Part shown: piece by piece, positions 19,941 through 35,000 of the stretch
How positions within the stretch are numbered: position 1 is the first letter of the stretch
Layout: every line of letters starts with the position of its first letter
Source of the DNA: Rhyzopertha dominica
Lineage: Eukaryota > Arthropoda > Insecta > Coleoptera > Bostrichidae
Direction: 5' to 3'
NCBI GenBank assembly: GCA_025024175.1
Contig: QCXZ01000137.1
Location: 24,428,001 to 24,492,000 of the forward strand
Length of the DNA: 64,000 nt
Notes under the pieces: model-generated
Seen by the model: the letters and a program-made list of their open reading frames with translations, nothing else
The model's database searches: none
Told to the model about the DNA's origin: nothing
Position numbers and translations under genes: made by a program

Positions 19941-22900
19941 TTTTTTTACAAGAATATCATCAAAGGCAATATTACAAATATGTAGGTAGCCCTTAAAAAC
20001 AACTAAAGTGCATCGTAAGTATCGTCGGATATTACTTCTACAGTTACACGATGGTGGTTACGGGTGATTAAATGTGGTATTTCGGCATTTGTTCTCTGTA
20101 ACCTTTTTATTAAAAATAACTGAAGCACATCCAATATATTTGTAAGTCGTACTAGAATTATATGGGATAACGATTCTTATAATTTTTTACACACACTGAT
20201 TAAAAAAGTATATAATTTTGTATATACCTATTAATTAATTTGAGAGGATTTTTATAAATTATTATGATATGAAGTTGAAAACACAATTAACTAAATTTGT
20301 TAGCCGCTCCATCACACCTGGTCATAATTGACAACAAAATGCATACGAATGTATTGCTCTACAGCCTCGTATTTATGAACCTACGCATATGACTTGTTGA
20401 TTTCGCAGTAATTATAGTAATTAATTTTATTGCATTACAATATTTTACTATTTATTTACTTGTCAGGTCAAAATATTAGATTGAAACTAAAAATTAAAAC
20501 AAAGTTCGATGCAGCTGAAATCAAAATTTAGTTACCTACTTCCATGGTAACTTCATACAATTATTATTTACAAGAAGCTGAAATTAATTTTGACACTTTA
20601 TCTATGTTTTGTCTTGGTTTAAATCTTGTAAAATAATATATTTTTTACGTTGCCGAATACAGAAACTAATGTTTTATAAGAATATGTTTTAAAAAAATAA
20701 GAACAATTTGGGCGGCACCCTTACCACTTTTTATTTAAAGTATTGCCATATTACCCCGCCCACTCTACCCTGGGCTAGCACTAGCATCACCGCGACGGTC
20801 GAGGTTGCCACGACGATCGTTTTGTTGGGGTTTTCACAGTGCTTTTTACAATATTTTAGTAAGACTGGCGATTATTATATGATAAACAAAATAATATAAA
20901 AACGTAAAATTAACGGTAATCTTTTGTTAAATTCGACCCGAATTCTTTCAGATAAAAAACTCACTATATAATCTGCAGAACTTTACCGCTTGGTATTTTA
21001 TTACTTCTTGAATTAAAACACTACTAAAATTATATAAGTAATAAAATTAGGTAAATAATTAGATTGCATTGTGTGAATATTGTGTGTTCACTAGTGTAAA
21101 AATTTAATCCCACTTTTTATAAAAAGGCGCGGCTAATTTCGCTATCGTCAGAAGGACTACAAAAATTTCACAAGCTTTTACTTTTGGTGCTGTAACAGTA
21201 CGTAGAATTTTTTTCTGTGAATATCAATTCAGCATCCACGAATAAATTTTTATCAACAATTGATGTTCGCTTTCATATGTTGGAAGTTAAGTTCAAGTAT
21301 TAAATAAAATATACCTTTAATATTAATGCAATGCAAAACCTATGGCGCTTTTTAACTTATAAATGNTAATAGTACTGCCTAATATTACGTTAGGATATGC
21401 AACCGCCGTTATCAACGCTTTACAAGTTTTTTTTTTGCACTCTTATACTTATATACTTATGCATTCCGCTTATATACCTGTAAACCCATGTACGCCCGAC
21501 CGTTGCATACCTATATACATTTAATGCATTCTTCCTTCCAAGGTACCACCTTCATATATGTCACTGTTGTCTGAACATTTCAATAACACAGTGAAGTTAA
21601 AAATTTTGCTTAAGTTATAGGGATCAAATAACGCTAACTAATAATTGTTAACTCGGTTAATGTATCACATTCGATTCCAATTTCTTCAGACTATAGTCAA
21701 ACGTTGTGTTTCATCATTTACTTTTTACCTCGTGGCTGTTTCTGTTTCCGTATCGTTAATCTCGCTGACAATTGGAATTTGATGAAAATACGATGTCACT
21801 CTCTGCTTGCTATAATATAATTTATGCGACATGTGATCTTATTAAGAAAATCATCGGGCCAGAATCGCATCCAATTTAGAATAATACGACTTTCATTCAT
21901 CTATTGTATTGGTCCATTACAGGGAACTAAATAAGCTCCTGTCAAATAAGTGCTTCTACTAAGGCTTTGTATATATAGGGCTCTACTTCTACCGGTACAT
22001 ATTGCTGCCCCAATGACACCGCTCGGTGGCGTTGTCAGTAGTTAGTAAGCACTAAATAAATTAATGAACATAATTAATATAATCTTTGTGCCATTTAAAA
22101 AATCTCTCCACACTCCTACTTTAAAGGAACATTTGTGCGATATTAGAACATTCCTGGCGCATTTTCGAAATATATAATTGGTTAGACTGTAAACATACCC
22201 ACTATATTTCCAACACTTCGTTAATTTTAAACACTTCGTTGAATATAAAGCAGATACCACGATACTACAATTATGTACTATATAACAGATTATAATCCAT
22301 AATTGTGTTTTTCTTAAAACAAAATTTTATGTTACATTGCATTTGAATATTCTTGCATTAGCACATATGCCAATGAAAGCGAGTGCTAATATTCGCATTT
22401 GAACATGTGCAGTTGCGGTTACGAAAGTAGTTATCATCGAACGAGTTCTATAAAATTATGACGAACTAGAAATATCTATTTTGACCCTGACACACTAAGC
22501 CACAGAATTCAAGGATGACGTTTTATACAATTGGATCCAATTTTTGCCACTAAGTCGCATTATATGACAGTCGTTAATAATAACGGCTAATGTTTTTGTA
22601 TTTAGGAAGTATATGCTTCGCTGCACTGAAAGCACTATAAATAAAACAGTCTCTTTACATTTTACGGTCGGTTTACTGCCCAGCCACATTTATGTGATTT
22701 AGCTTTTGCCTCCCCTTAATGACAATGAAGTTATTCGCCGCAAAGGAAATGTCGACACATTTTAAGCAATAGAGGGGAAATAACGCGATCTCAAAATAAA
22801 AATTATATTTCTACACAATCGCACACTGATGATGAGTCGTAGGTTCTTAATCAATATTACAAAATTTTAACCCGAAATGATGAGTCATAACGTAATCATG

Positions 22901-23136
22901 GATATACTAGTCCACGGGAATTGCTATTATTAAATTCACAGAAAGCTTGCTATTTTTATCTTTACAGGCATTTTTATAGTCCAGAATTATAATAAAAATT
23001 ACGGCCATTTTTTTCATTATTTTAGAATCTTTATACAGTTAGAAAAGAAAAATTGTTTTATATTTATTAAGCATACAATTTTAAGTTCATCCAAATGTTT
23101 AACGATTAAAATAACAAAAAAAAATAATTTAATTAT
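19941..23136. other. Long AT-rich stretch, no supported gene
   Basis: Nothing recognisable over about 3.2 kb. A locally GC-richer piece at 20705-20850 has no motif I know. One ambiguous base occurs near 21366. Confidence 0.4.
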
Positions 23137-23784
23137 TCCATGTATTACGCCTCTTTAGTGCACAATTTAATAACTGGTAAAGTACCAATATATCTTCACA
23201 GCAAATTAAATTTCATTCACACAAGGCACAATTTTGGTACCAGAAAAATACTCACTGCATCTATACCTAGGCACAGAACGTCACTTTTTACAAGAGCCTT
23301 TTCTTATGTCGCTTGTAAGGTTGTAATCTTAGTTTATAGACATACAAGCATACACGTTGTTTAATTTAAAAAAAGGATTGAAGTTGTTGCTTTTCAATGA
23401 TGAGATTCAAGTGACCTGTACTGTCTAATTACTGCTCTCTCTTTCTTTCTTTTTTTGTGTTGTTATAGAATGTATTTCGTAGTTCTTTATTTCACTTAAT
23501 GTTTATTGACCCGCTTACGTCTGTACATTATTTAATTTCTTAACCCTTAAAACTTACTTTCTGTTAGTTACTGAGTGTGGATTCTGTATTTAGAAATATG
23601 CATATAATTTATATCTTTGTTTATCTTGAGTATAACAATATTTGTTATTATTTTTTATTTATTGGTTGCATGGAAGATCACTTACCACACCATTGTGGAT
23701 AGAATGCAAGCCATTTCGCTAAAGTACAATTAAGCGCCTATGTTTTGTAATAATTTTATTTTTTATTTGCAGCGAATAAATTAC

Positions 23785-23816
<32 letters not shown>

Positions 23817-23820
23817 GTAT
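23137..23820 (+). pseudogene. 3' end of a CR1/jockey-type LINE with (ATT)n tail
   Basis: The plus strand from 23140 reads LVHNLITGKVPIYLHSKLNF, IHTRHNFGTRKILTASIPRH, RTSLFTRAFSYVACKVV. It matches the post-RT C-terminal region of jockey/CR1-like elements (P.YL...L......R......P..RT.L...SF.Y.A..LWN.LP). The frame then breaks. A 3' UTR of about 430 bp follows, and the copy ends in GCGAATAAATTACTATTATT..., a run of about ten ATT units (23786-23816). A simple-repeat tail instead of poly(A) is typical of CR1-like and some other LINE clades. It is a severely 5'-truncated, dead-on-arrival copy. Confidence 0.65.
23784..23816. repeat. (ATT)n microsatellite, LINE tail
   Basis: About ten uninterrupted ATT units directly after AATAAATTACT. 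It is interpreted as the 3' tail of the adjoining LINE fragment. Confidence 0.85.
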
Positions 23821-26800
23821 TATAAGCTGTTCTAACACTATTCTCTTTTCTTAACAGAATGCAAGCAAAACAGCAGGTCACCTGGTATATTTTATTTTTC
23901 ATTTCGACAAAAAAGGATATCTAAACCGAACATGCTTGAAGAATGGCTATCTAATTCTATATAATAATTCTATACTTCTACGCATAAGTGTGTTTGAGTA
24001 GGGGCTTGAAATTTGTATCCACTTTATTAATTCTGAACAGTAAAGGTAAAATATTTGTTAGTTATGGTAGTGATAGTGGCGTGTTAGCTTTGCAGTTCAA
24101 AGTTAATAAAATGGTTTCAAAACTAGAGCTGATTAGAATTAGGAGAAAGAAAAATTCAACAAACTTATTTGGAGAAAATGGATACGTTTTTAGTTCTAGA
24201 TTGGTCAGGATGGGTTTAGAATTACCTATCTTATAGAAATCATTTTGTAAGCAACTGAGAGCGTTCAGTGTTTTTCAAAAATTTATAGGCAAATCATATT
24301 TATCGTAGATATTTATGTCGAATATTATATCGCCACTTTAAAATACCTTCAGCCAACGGCAGTTTTCTTACAACTAAGTTGTATTTTCTGTAAAATCAGA
24401 AATGAAGGAGGTGATAGCATTTAAACGAAAAGTAAAGATTCAAATCTTATTTAATAAGCTACCAATAAAAAAACGATTGCGTTGTGACCACTAAACTGCT
24501 AATCAGTTCTCATAAATAAAATACAGGTTATACATTAATAAATATTTTGCACAAGTCAGATTGGTAACTCATCTAATCTAATTGAACCAAAAGCTAAACA
24601 GCAACCCGTTAGTTATAAATTGCCTGTAACACACAAGTTACATATTTTAACGGCTTTGATATACACATGAACAGAATGCAAATGCCCATTGCAACTATTA
24701 TACACTGCGGACATATCTAATTAATATAAATCAGTTCCTGATCTACGGCCATTTGTGAAACAGGTAACCCATCCTCTTAACGTAATCGTAATTTTCTTTT
24801 CACCCAACCAATGACGTCACCCTCATCTTTTTCTATGACACCCGTAGTGTCAGAACAGAAAGACAAAATAGTTAAATTCTGATTCTATGATATTTGGAGA
24901 TAAACAACATACTAAAAATACGTGTAATATATATAATATAGTTGATTTATATAATCATATTACAAATTCTAAATATATATAATATATATAAAAATACAAA
25001 GTAATAAAATTCATTGTTACAGAAGCATCTAATAAAGCTTGTGCGGAACTCCCAAAATGTTTTTATAGTATACAAGAAATTACAAAATGTACTAACATTA
25101 CAATATAACTGTAAAAAAGTAGAACGTGCCGAGTTCTATCTAGTTTACCATAAATCCAAGATTTAACTTTTTTATTCTTATGCTTACTAAATACTCATAA
25201 CGAGCAAAGAGAGGGATGAAAAGCTTTTGATTAGAAAATAGGTTTACCTGTAATGAGGATTTTAGCCGCAAGTTATATGGTAGCTAGTTACATAGAATAT
25301 GGATTATTTTATGGGCATTTCAAAAGAATTGTATGTGTAACTGGCAATGTAAGGTGTATGAATGCCTTATTTGTAGCGCTAACAGACAACTTTATTAACT
25401 TACTAGCGCTTTACGGAAGAGTATTATGCTTACAGCTTTCAATGCAACGCTTCGTCATCCTAATTATAAAAGAAGCCATTCAGCATTTATTAGCACTTAT
25501 ATTTTGACCTTACCAATTTTCTTACCCCTAATACAAATGAGAAATCAGAAAGTGTGTAACAGAAGTACAAATCTTTACTGAATGAATACTTTAATTTTAG
25601 TATAAGAGCAAATGATAAATACTGCACGTATTCGGTACCGCTTTGCTATGAACATAAACTAATCCAAAACTACTGGTTTAATTCAGCATGTCCGCGTAAT
25701 TAACACTAATTTAAGTCATACGACATACCTAACTGAGTTGCTCATATATTGCAAATTAAATTACCTCGGCGTTATGATCAATTCGTCGGCTTGCAAGAAT
25801 GTTGTGCTTATGTTAAGCTGCATCCCACGGCGTGACCTAATTTGCATAGACATCTAGGTTAGTAACAGTCGTTTGTTTATTGCAAATGTCTACTTACATT
25901 TAAGTTACTAACCTAATAATAATTCTAGTCAGTAGAGATCAGCAAAATAATCCAGACCTCTACTAAGCATTTATGCTATCTTATTGAAAGATGAATAATA
26001 TTTGTATTATAAATTATTACAAGTATCTGTATGAAAATTAAGTAGTAAAGCATGTGCTATGCTATACGTTATGAGCGGTTAATATGTCACGTCCTTATGC
26101 CCTTTGTTAAAAAACATGTACTTTATTATAACCTAGAAGACTATTAAATATTAAAAGCTCTAGTTTATAACTTTCTTATAATTTTGATCTACAATTAAAA
26201 TAATTAACTTCGTTGTTATCTGCCACAGATCTCGTGAAAATACTGGCTGCTCTTGTTACATAGTGTGGGACTCGATATATTGTAGCAAGTACCTAAAGCG
26301 GTATAACAAACAAGATCAGAAGTACTTAAGCAAGTATTTATATACTTTAGTAGTTAAGAAACATAACTGGCGTCCGCATCTTAGTACAACTTGTTTTTAT
26401 TCGCATTATTTGTTATTTCTAGTACGGTATAAAATACAGTTTGCAATATAACCAAATCTGTTCTAGATTTTTTTCAGGGAAAAAACTACTACCTGTTGCA
26501 CTGACCATTCTATATACATTGTTACTGTTACTGGATTGCATTTAGAATGCGTTGTGTTATGGTTTTTGAGTTAAAGGTATATCTAATTCTACATGTATCA
26601 ACTAAAGTTAGCCTATTGAACTTTCAGTTTCATTGGGTGTCATTTTTAGATCACCTTACTCCTTTCTTACGACAAAGAGATATCTCCTGTACAGATATAC
26701 AGGTACAGTCTGTGCAGGGATCATGGGAGTTGACCAAATGTGTTTTGTAGCTAGACGCTATAAACATATTGAAACAAAAATCTTATAGCGATTTTAGCAG

Positions 26801-29800
26801 CTTTTAATTTTGAAAAAAAAAACTCAAACAACAAAACTTCTTTTGTACTCTCTTGTTCTTTTATTGTTGTATAAATCCTATTTTTTTTGTGTTCAAAAAG
26901 AAAAATACGTCAAATGTAAAGGAATTATGACATTGTTTTTTTCCCACACTTTGTGATGTGTAATAATCAGCAGTTTTAGCACTCAATGTGTTTGAAAGAT
27001 AGTTATATGTAATATGAGTTTTCCCTTACAGTCAGTAAATTATATGCACACAAAGGGTAAAGATTATCACAATGGTATCACTTATTAGTGCTGTCTTTGC
27101 TAATTTAATCTGCACTAAGCTGCATAGTTAGATATTGTGGCGCATAACCCGTTGGTCATTTATACGTTTCTTTTATTCTTTTTTTTTCAAAATAAAGAAT
27201 CCAGCAGTTAGTTTTCGTATTGTATAGGTAAGAAAATTCTTTGATATAACAAATACGGAAATAATTACGAGTAATTGATATCACAACAATTAAGTGCTTA
27301 TGGTAACGTTTGCTTCCGATGGAATGTGTTACTTACCTTTAAAAATCAAGCATTATCTAACAGAATTGAAATTTTGAAAGGATCTTCATATTTAAACATG
27401 ACTAGCCTTGTAAGCACGGACTTACATCTAATTGCTCAGGCAATTAATTGTTACGACCATTGAAGATGACGTGGGCAGCATATGAAGCACTCTCAAAGAT
27501 GGTGGTTTGCAGTTAGGATGTAACGTTTATTTTTAGATAAGCAGCAATAACATTTTATAGAGATCCCTTGGTTTGTTTACAATAAACTATGTGTGATCAG
27601 GCCGAGGTGTGAAACCAATATTTACTTTAAATGCAAAATGTTGATACGAGTGTGAGGTAGGTAACTCTAACGGATTACTTGCGAAAGTATAGCAACGCAT
27701 ACGAAAACTGACAACATAAGCCGGAAGGTATTTAATATTAACAGGTCAGCATCCTTTATGTGAGTGTGTTGAGCGAAACGTTGACCGCAGTAGCACGAAT
27801 GACCAACTATCTTGGAAAGCCAAGATGTTGAGAGCAATCTATTATAATTAAGTAAGTATATTCTTATCGAACTAAAATGTATTTATAACGTAAATAGGAA
27901 AAAAATATTAATTACCTACTACACCGTATGTCAGAAAGTGAAATAAAAAAGGTAAATTATAACAAACCGCCATTTTTTTTTTAAATTAATCAAGTCTATG
28001 GATACAGAACGAATAACTAAAATTTATCAATCATTATAGAACAGTAGAACGAACAAGGAATGCTCGAACTCTATCATGCGATTTATAGTGCAAACTAACG
28101 GTTAAATATATTGCAAAGTCAAAAGCACCAAGGTCAAAGAATTATCGACTTTATCCAAATTCATTATCACACATTCTATTTTCTCGCTCCCTTCTTTACT
28201 CAAGAGGTAATCATAATAATGAAGGAGATGGGCAGAAGAAAATGATATCACGTAGTCCATATAAGAGTATACAAAATTATTTATTTCATCACACCAAGTC
28301 TTTGAAGACATTAAATAACATACATTTGGCTCAGTCGATCAGTTCCAAGCATGAATTGAGAAAAGTATTAGATCATGTTAGAACAAGAAATATAATTGCT
28401 AACTGCTCCCCAAGGCATACGTACCTGGCATAATAATTCTCAATTGCGAATTGATTATAAATCTTTGATAAAGACTGTTTATCTATACAATTGTCATACA
28501 GCTGTTATATGTTCTCATTGTTGAATATTAGTTTCTAACAATTTAAGGAAGACATCATGTTAAACTATGGTAACTACTCATGCAGTTGACGCGGATGTTA
28601 TGTTTACACGAATTTATCTTCACCGGGGCTTCCAGAAACCACTTTGCTATAAGCCGCATTGGAATTTGATCTTTTAACGATCGAATCACTATCGATAGTT
28701 CTCGCCTTTGTATTTTTGTTTGTAATTTACACTATATATTTCTGCATCCAGCACTACCAGAACAATCAGTGCATAGCTTTTCTTTTCTAAATCATGGATA
28801 ATACACTGTGAGTTTAGTGATCCATTTTTCTCTGGTACAGATGAGGTTGGTCTTTTGATGCAAAAATCTTCTAATAAATTTGTTATAGGCAAGTATTATA
28901 TTTTACGATTCAGAAAAAAGTTTTTGTAAAAATTTCCCTTCAGCGTTTTTTTGATTAAGGTGGGTGCAAATTTTAGTAAATTAATTTCAACCGATTGCCA
29001 AAATATTTAAAAAAGACCTATTGGTTGCTGTCTCCAGCTCCTTGTAAAACGCATTTTCGGGCATATTTTAGCCATAAGAATATTTTTTTGTTATTTTGAC
29101 CGGAGAAATCACCTACCGAAATCTTTAAGCGGTTATCGGAAAATTTAGATCTAACACGTCTTCAAATATAAATTTTTCATCTATTTGATTACAATTGTGA
29201 AATATACCACGAACCACGTGATAATATACTTCTGCAAACTTTTCACAGCTACTTACAGTAAAAGTAACCTTCCTGATAAGGCAAATCATTATTGCTGCAC
29301 AACATTTAAATATCGGGCTGGAAGAACAAAATCTTAAGGCTATACTGAACGCTGGTTTTGAATGATGATAAATATTTTACATTGAAAGCTGATTGTTGTA
29401 TATATATTCACAGTATTGTATCCTCCACATCCATTGGCATAACGGGTATTACTTTTAAATTATTATATATTTAACACGCTTTATAGACAAAACAATAGCA
29501 TTCTAGTGTAACTTATGCATTTTACAACAAAATAATTTATTGAATTGTACTGCATGAAATGACATGCAAGATTGTTTTGAGCTAGCCGCAGCTTGATGTT
29601 TTTACATTCACACGTAACCGCAACCCAGCTTTACCAGTTGCCTAATAATTAATAAACCTGTGAAAATAGTAGCAATTTTCATTTTTAATTGGTAACTATC
29701 CTCCGATAATAGCACTATTTAGTGTAATTTACGATTGGAAAAACTGAACTATCGCTTTAAAATTATTAATAATCGACATGATATCGCGAAAGTTGGAAAT

Positions 29801-30500
29801 ATTTGCGGCCAGCTATACAATATTCTACTTTAAAGACAAAATCTCTTTGAGGTAACAAATTTTACTTGCACTAAAACTACCAAAATATAGGTGTATCTAC
29901 AACCCTGCGGATGCTAGAAATTTGTACTCTTTTGGAAAAGAAAATGTTTATTTATTTGCCACACTCTGGAGAAAGGCATTAGAAGGCCATATACGAGTAT
30001 ATAAATATAAAAAATTTAGCTACAGAATCAGTATATAAGAAATGACTAATAAAAGAAATGATTAATATTAACAAACAGGATGAACCAATTAATAAAAAAG
30101 TGATACTTAAAATTTAAGTGCAATTTACACATATCTATTACCCTACCTGAACAAAAAAGATATTTGTGGTGGAAACATTGATAAATAAATTGTATCGTGT
30201 TTTGAATGTATCTCATTGCGTTTTAATATTTATTTATATGTTTATTTATACATATATTGCGAAGATTATATTTTGTTTATTGTTGGCAATTTTATTGTTA
30301 TTCTCTCATTTGATGAGTTTTGTTATTTTATACTTTATGTTTTTATTGTTATACTTTGTAATTTAGAAACCCTGAGGAATCAACCATACGGTTCCCAAAG
30401 CTTGACATACAAATAAAGAGATAATATTATAACCTGCATGTTGATTCAAACCCGCAAAACACCACACTTAATCATAATTATAATTATTAAAAAAGGAATT
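23821..30500. other. Long AT-rich stretch, no supported gene
   Basis: Short frames of 60-85 codons occur but show no domain signatures. TA-rich palindromic runs lie at about 24925-24990. A minus-strand stretch at 28690-28890 has a Cys/Lys-rich alternative frame that I could not assign. AT-rich frames at 30160-30370 precede an AATAAAGAGATAAT signal near 30412 that could be a retroelement 3' end. Confidence 0.35.
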
Positions 30501-30509
30501 TGAGATAAT

Positions 30510-30870
30510 TACCGTGATATTTAACGAAACCATCTCCATGACCCAAACCGCAGGAGGTAGAGGTGTAGAGTATGGAAGGGGAACGCCTACTTCAATCGAA
30601 CAATTTTCGCGATTTTGTTATGGGCTGGGACGCTTTGAGGGCAAGCTAAACCAACATCTCAGCAACCAGGGTGCTATACAAGACCCAAAATGCAGGAAAC
30701 GCTCGTAAGATGAGGAAGCCCCACGTTATCCCCGATGTCACCGTGAAGTCTACAGCAGGATAAGGAAAGCACCGATAGATGATCTAGATTGTAGGTGCAA
30801 TAAATCAAGAATAACCACAATACAGGGACACAAGGACCACCTCAGAAATAAGGAATAATAATAGCTTCAA
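30510..30870. other. GC-richer unassigned island
   Basis: This segment is clearly less AT-rich than its flanks and includes a 64-codon plus frame (TQTAGGRGVEYGRGTPTSIE). I do not recognise a protein, SINE box or terminal repeats. It may be a retroelement UTR or an old retroposed piece. Confidence 0.3.
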
Positions 30871-31329
30871 CAAGTAACAGCAAGTTGCTACACAAATTGT
30901 TATTAATTTTGAAAACTGAAAAATACATGTAAAAGGTACAGCAAAAGTTGGGTATGTTCTATGAAGTTTCCACATTCATGGCAATGCCGACATATACTGA
31001 ACGTATATAGATGTAAACATAAAAGTATTGTCCTTTAAACGTCATATCTAGAGTTAATGCAATTCTCCTTATTTAAGGCTTGCAAATTGATGTTTTTTAT
31101 AGGAAATGATTCGCGTTATGGAAAACTATGTAGAGATTACTTTCAAATATAAAGGAAATAAATATGTATGTATACCTACCATAAAAATAAGTAAGTACCT
31201 AGTATAGTTATGAGGTTTACATACTTTTCCGAAATTGCTGGATCAAATAAAATCTTTTTAATGTCTCAAATATATAGGCCCTTATGAAAATCTAAAAACA
31301 AAAGGCTAAAGCAGCAAGCAGAGAGAAAG

Positions 31330-32000
31330 TATCAAAACGTTTTCAGGCCAGGTAATTCAACATTCAGAGGAACACCTGTCCTAGAACAAAGTATAAAACA
31401 CAAGAGAACATTACATACAATCTTTATGGATTTCAAAATTGTATTCGATAATGTGACAAATAACACTAGATGAATCCTAGTTGAAGAAGAGGTAAAACGT
31501 AATCAACTTTTCCATTATTACTTATTTGATTTAGTTCTAAGACAATTATAATGAATACACAATTAGACAATAAATATTAATTTAATAGCAAACGCAGATA
31601 ATCTAGCAATATTAGCAAACACAAAACATAAGCTAATAAAGGTAAGAGAAAATATATATGAAAGTGAGAAGAGAAGAACGTATACGAGTAGATAAACAGC
31701 TGAAAATACAGAATTACGTACTTTTATCTACTTGGGAACGACGATAGAGCTGACAAACGGGAAAACAACGGGTTAAGTAAAGTCAAGGGTATGCAATAGG
31801 TAAAAATAGAAATAGATTGAAAAATACTTAATGAGGAAACAAAGATTTATAAAATTCTAATAAGAACTATACACACATACGCACTATACTACATACTACA
31901 ACAACAAATAAAAAACATGTGCACCATTCTACGACCAAATGTAACAGTATATGGAAAAACATTGTAAACACCAGCAAACACTAAGTTGGAGGAGAAATCA
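31330..32000 (+). pseudogene. RTE-like LINE reverse transcriptase relic 1
   Basis: Plus-strand pieces: NVFRPGNSTFRGTPVLEQ, LHTIFMDFKIVFDNV (RT motif A, where the family has FIDFKKAFDSV), then LLANADNLAILANTKHKLIK (motif C, YADD degraded to NADN), then LLGTTIELTNGK, then KIYKILIRTIHTYALYY. The order and wording match the RT and downstream region of RTE/BovB-like or related LINEs (EFKYLGT.I, K.K+YK.LIRP.+.YG). Stops and frameshifts are frequent. A second, shorter copy lies at 36783. Confidence 0.65.
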
Positions 32001-35000
32001 TCACAAGTGGCATGGCCACAACGTCTCAGGGGATGCTATGAGGAAACATACTACCAAAATGGTTAAGGGTGTAAAAAAAACAATGGCATATGAAGCAAGT
32101 ACTGATAAGAATTTGTGAAAATGATTAGTTGTAACATCTCTGCTTGTATCTTTGACCACTCAATAAAAAACTAACAACAATCCTATAAAATACATATGTT
32201 TATAACAGATACTGTCAGGCAGCTCACTTGTTGGCCAGATTTATAATCGTGAACTTTTGCATAACCATATCAGTCATAATTAATGTAATAAATTGTTTGA
32301 AGCATTTTGAAATGATCGCTGTCACCGTAGACGACTTTACGTTCACTTCGCTGACGAAAAACCACGAACGAAAATAATTATATCTACTCTTTCTAATTGA
32401 CAAAACGTTTGGCGCTTAGATAACAGTATTGGTGAAGACGTCTGTTTAGAAAAAGTTAATTATTGTTAAATGCCAATAGAAAAGACAAAACCACGACCAA
32501 ACAACTTGCCAGATACGGATTACTTTTAATAAACATTCTCATTTTTTTCATACACAAGCGTCAGCCGATTAGTAATCTAATCAACTAATCAAAAATTATA
32601 TTAGGAAACCTAGCAAGATAGACTTGGTCTTTTTAAATTATTTTGTTCCCAAACAAATAATGATTTGTTTCACGTGTTTAAAATGTATTATATATTTTTG
32701 TCCTTTAACTACTACGCTACTTGACAGGGTGATAAACACGTTGTTTGTGCTCAGTTTCAGAGCTACTTCTGAGGAAGTCGGTGTCGGTGTCGAAACGTCA
32801 AGGTCAAGTAACCAACGTGGGAACCAGCACGAAAAACAATATGTCATCGACAACAATTAACCACGGAAGCTTTCAAACCAAAATACAGGGTAATTTAAGA
32901 AATTTTATTTAAAATCGAAACTACGTATAAGCTGAATTAAAATTAAGAACTAATTTGATACAACTTGGATAATTTTAGCACTCCATTTTGATAGTATTAC
33001 ACATATTTTAAAATATATAATTAAACTACCTTTCTGAAGCATTTCAAAATTTTCTTTGTCGCATGAGCAAATTTTAATTAACAACAAAGGTTGAACTACA
33101 CGTACTTATTTGAAAAAAAACTTGAGTAAGTAACAACACATATATTGTTCATCTATACATTACCGTCTGCAGGTAATAATTAGCTTTTCTGTTAAGAACA
33201 TCGCCAAAGTCTCAAGTGCTTTATTTTGCAAATTTTGTTATTTGTGTTAGGATTAGAACGTAGTAATAAGTTCAAGACTGATATGCTTTGAGGAATTCAG
33301 TGCTTAGACTAAACTGCTCTCTCGTCTTAGCGACATTCTAATTTCTATTACATTATTTCGTTCATATTTAGGCATACGAATATAAGAACCAAAATTTTCG
33401 CAAACATTGCAATTTAAATAAGAAAACTTGATTGCAGAATGAATCAATTTTGTTCTAAAATCCAGTTCGTGTATTATTCTGAGTACTTGAAGTACATTAC
33501 TAATAAAATAGGGTTAAAATACAATAGTGAGCAGGAATTTTGTTACTCGATATCGAAAAAAGAAAGCATGTGGAAATTCATGTACTGACGGGTTTGTACC
33601 TTTAATTATGTAACTGAATAGTTTGAAGAAACAAAAACTGCAGGAAATAAGCACGTATATTCGTAAACAACAGTATGAAGTCCCCCAAAAAGTTAAATTC
33701 ACATTTAACAAACAAAATAATTTAAAATAAATGTTTTCGTTGGTGACACGCAATTTGTTAGCTATTCAGGCAATAATGGTAATGTCATTATACATATGAA
33801 ATATCCGGAAGCACTATGAAAATTGAAAGCGAATGAGACATCTTTTTTATGGCAGCTATTTCCCAATTAAAGCGATTGTATAGATCCTCTATGAGCTATT
33901 TGCTAACTAGCAAATATGTAAGTTTAACACTCAAACAGGCTAAATAAAACTTTAGATTTTCACAATAACCTTTTGAAGAAGGAAGACGAATCCAGTTTAC
34001 CAGACAACAGCTGTTATAATCATACCTTAAGAATAAAAGCACAATTTTACTTTAGATAATGAAAATAGTATAAGATACAGTACGAAATTATTAGATATTT
34101 ATAGAACTAACATCTATAAATTAAATTCGTTAATTAACTGCCTGATATTAGAACCTCGATGATATGAATAATGAGAGAGGGTAATAATTTTAGTAGAATG
34201 GATGAGTTTCCACTATACTTGTGTGCAAACATGCGAACATACGACTAGATAGGAGACCCAGCTGAATATTACATAACTTCGTTAATTATTTAATTAATTC
34301 AGTGACAGATACCGCACGGCATATTAATGAACGTTCACTCTTCATTTAAAACTGGTTCCACAAGCTCCACATTGTATGAATAAAGCAGATGCCGCGACGA
34401 GGAATACTACTACTCCTACAGCTTCGTATAATGAGATAACATTACTTGTTGCACAATTTCACCTTGAGCTCAGGTCAGTAAACTGCTTATATTACCTCGG
34501 ATCACAATAGACCAGAGCAGCAACACAGTTAAGTAAAATATACAAGATTACCTACGCAAACAAAAAAAGGATTACTAAGAATTAAGTACCGGTAGCACAA
34601 CTGTCGGTTTGAATTTGTGCCGTCGTAACAAGCACTATTTCATGTTTTGTGGTTATAAATTTATATTTTATTAAAAGACGAAGTTTTCATAGAAAAATAG
34701 GTAATTCAGTAAATTTCATTTCTGTCACGTTTGTTGCTCCATAAACGAAATTAGAGTGCAGTAACCATCGACTTGTTTCTATAAACAGGGAATTTTAAAT
34801 AAATGTTAAAAATGTCTTACATTATCGATGTCGATCGATAAGACCAAAATATCTTGAGAAATTTGTTATTGGTATAACCATGGTCAGGATGAAACAATGA
34901 AACTTGCATTGCCATTCCATGGCAAATTTACACTTAAATCGTTCAAGTGTTCAAATATGTGTTCCGAACATACACGCAAAAATTTTTAATGTATACTAAC

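Noticed and set aside
23784..23816. CRISPR-like or satellite array
   Set aside because: It is a simple (ATT)n run at the end of a LINE fragment; no spacer-repeat structure exists anywhere in the window.
32755..32870. Retroelement-like 3' tail wording with GTCGAAACGTCAAGG
   Set aside because: Too short and without an adjoining coding region; it cannot be assigned to a family.
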